Below the pieces are notes generated by a model. It did not search any database. It had not been told where the DNA came from and saw only the letters and a program-made list of their open reading frames with translations. Below are positions 33,416-33,957 of a stretch of DNA of 33,957 nucleotides, one piece after another. The stretch comes from a virus, in the IMG/VR virus record IMGVR_UViG_3300031659_000043, positions 1 through 33,957 of that record; one strand, 5' to 3'. Every line of letters begins with the position of its first letter. The first letter of the stretch is position 1. A program made the position numbers and the translations under genes.

Positions 33416-33775
33416 ATGGAAAAAAACAATACTACTTGGAAGCTTTTTATTGGCTATTTACTAATACTACTCTTAATGGTAGGTAGCGCACAAGCTAATG
33501 CTCAAATAGTAGTAACACACTTTAACGCTGCTTGGAACGATCCAAATAAAGTGGCTTATATAGGTAAGTTGACTGACTGTGATATAGTTTATGTTGATAT
33601 TGCAGTTGCTCCAAAGTTACAAGAAAAACACGCAATAGTGGTTGTACCTACCGTTGTTATATTTAAAGATGGGGAAGAAGTAAAAAGGTTTCAAGCAGAT
33701 ATATCCTTTAGTATGAAGGCAACTAGAAAAGATATACAAGGGGTTATAGATGAATTATTAATGAGTGACTTTTAA
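33416..33775 (+). CDS. Exported thioredoxin-fold protein without active-site cysteines
   Basis: This 119-residue protein has an N-terminal signal (hydrophobic core about 10-23, likely cleavage at ANA-Q) and then a thioredoxin-like core: IVVTHFNAAW (strand and turn), DIVYVDIA, VVVPTVVIFKDGEEV with the cis-Pro site at V77-P78-T79, and a C-terminal helix. The usual WCGPCK reads W40-N-D-P-N-K45, so both redox cysteines are Asn while the flanking W, P and K remain. It therefore should not catalyse disulfide exchange and may bind or block a partner in the periplasm. The only mature cysteine is C55. It begins three bases after the membrane protein stop codon region, suggesting one unit. Confidence 0.72.
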   Translation: MEKNNTTWKLFIGYLLILLLMVGSAQANAQIVVTHFNAAWNDPNKVAYIGKLTDCDIVYVDIAVAPKLQEKHAIVVVPTVVIFKDGEEVKRFQADISFSMKATRKDIQGVIDELLMSDF

Positions 33776-33782
33776 AAAAAAG

Positions 33783-33860
33783 ATGAAAGAAAAAATATGT
33801 AAACTACTAATGAAACTAACTTTTGGAAAACTATGTTTAGGTTGGTGTAAAACAAAATAA
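33783..33860 (+). CDS. 25-residue Cys-containing peptide gene (tentative)
   Basis: A short reading frame encodes MKEKICKLLMKLTFGKLCLG followed by W-C-K-T-K. It is basic and has three cysteines, which could bind a metal. It starts seven bases after the preceding gene and stops five bases before the next start, and its composition matches small Cys-rich phage peptides I recall. It is too short to be sure it is translated. The fact that it fills an otherwise empty gap in a tightly packed region is the main support. Confidence 0.4.
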   Translation: MKEKICKLLMKLTFGKLCLGWCKTK

Positions 33861-33865
33861 ATCTA

Positions 33866-33957
33866 ATGAAGAATTTAATATTATTATTATTATTACCACT
33901 GAGCATATTTGCTCAAACTTTTGTAAGTACAACACCTGAGAATAAGAAGGTTGTACT
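33866..33957 (+). CDS. Exported protein, cut by the window end
   Basis: Only 30 residues are visible. MKNLILLLLLPLSIFAQTF is a textbook Bacteroidota signal peptide with likely cleavage at A-Q. The mature start, VSTTPENKKVVL, resembles the beginning of exported thioredoxin-fold proteins of the Omp28-like kind, in which a strand is followed by a Cys-containing turn. The predicted CxxC would lie just past the window edge, so this cannot be checked here. It is the third exported protein in a row. Confidence 0.6.
   Translation, partial: MKNLILLLLLPLSIFAQTFVSTTPENKKVV

Noticed and set aside
1-33957. Stop-codon reassignment, as seen in some crAss-like phages
   Set aside because: TAG ends the 93- and 455-residue genes and TGA ends the giant tail gene at sensible places with a downstream start adjacent, so the standard code fits.
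1-33957. tRNA genes, CRISPR arrays, insertion sequences or attachment sites
   Set aside because: No cloverleaf-like sequence, spaced direct-repeat array, transposase or integrase was found on reading. The only repeats are coding repeats and the 29-base leader.

Overview
The window is about 34 kb of AT-rich DNA (roughly one third GC by eye). It reads as one late, virion-building block of a tailed phage with a short, podovirus-type tail. Every supported gene is on the + strand, and genes are packed with overlaps or gaps of a few bases. Three things point to a marine Bacteroidota (flavobacterial) host. Starts lack Shine-Dalgarno sequences and instead follow A/T-rich leaders. Several export signals end in the A|Q or S-Q style typical of that phylum. 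The tail fibre carries Cys/Asp repeats of a kind known from marine Bacteroidota surface proteins. Portal, capsid and giant tail protein look related to crAss-like phages and uncultured marine phages. That comparison is from memory of the families, not from a search. The standard genetic code fits, since TAA, TAG and TGA all end genes.

Layout. Bases 1-1310 hold four small genes: a coiled-coil protein, a small beta-rich protein, a protein that reads as two GroES-like co-chaperonin domains in tandem, and a probable small terminase subunit. Bases 1310-8675 are the packaging and head block: large terminase, portal with a long Gln-rich tail, acidic scaffold and major capsid protein. A strong hairpin terminator with a UUCG tetraloop follows the capsid gene, as T-phi does in T7. 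Bases 8748-11922 hold head-completion and neck genes, including an untracked 54-aa gene with a CxC motif. A second UNCG-type hairpin lies in this stretch. Bases 11926-22591 are the tail: a 1919-aa tail-tube/muzzle protein, a 1086-aa Cys-rich fibre and two small accessory proteins. No tape-measure gene is seen.

Bases 22633-32061 encode three proteins resembling the podovirus ejection-protein trio (compare T7 gp14-15-16): a small Ala/Gln/Gly repeat protein, a charged helical protein and a 2306-aa polyvalent protein. The giant combines hydrophobic segments, an HExxH zincin-like site, a stretch resembling sigma-70 region 2, a HAD phosphatase-like domain with all four motifs, and a lysine-rich C-terminus.

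Bases 32062-33957 switch to envelope-directed genes: a probable outer-membrane beta-barrel, a one-pass membrane protein with a periplasmic coiled coil, an exported thioredoxin-fold protein whose WCGPCK site reads WNDPNK, a 25-aa Cys-containing peptide, and the start of another exported protein cut by the window edge. This envelope cassette, the tandem GroES-like protein and the domain-rich ejection protein are the most novel-looking parts. No integrase, replication gene, endolysin, tRNA or CRISPR array was recognised.
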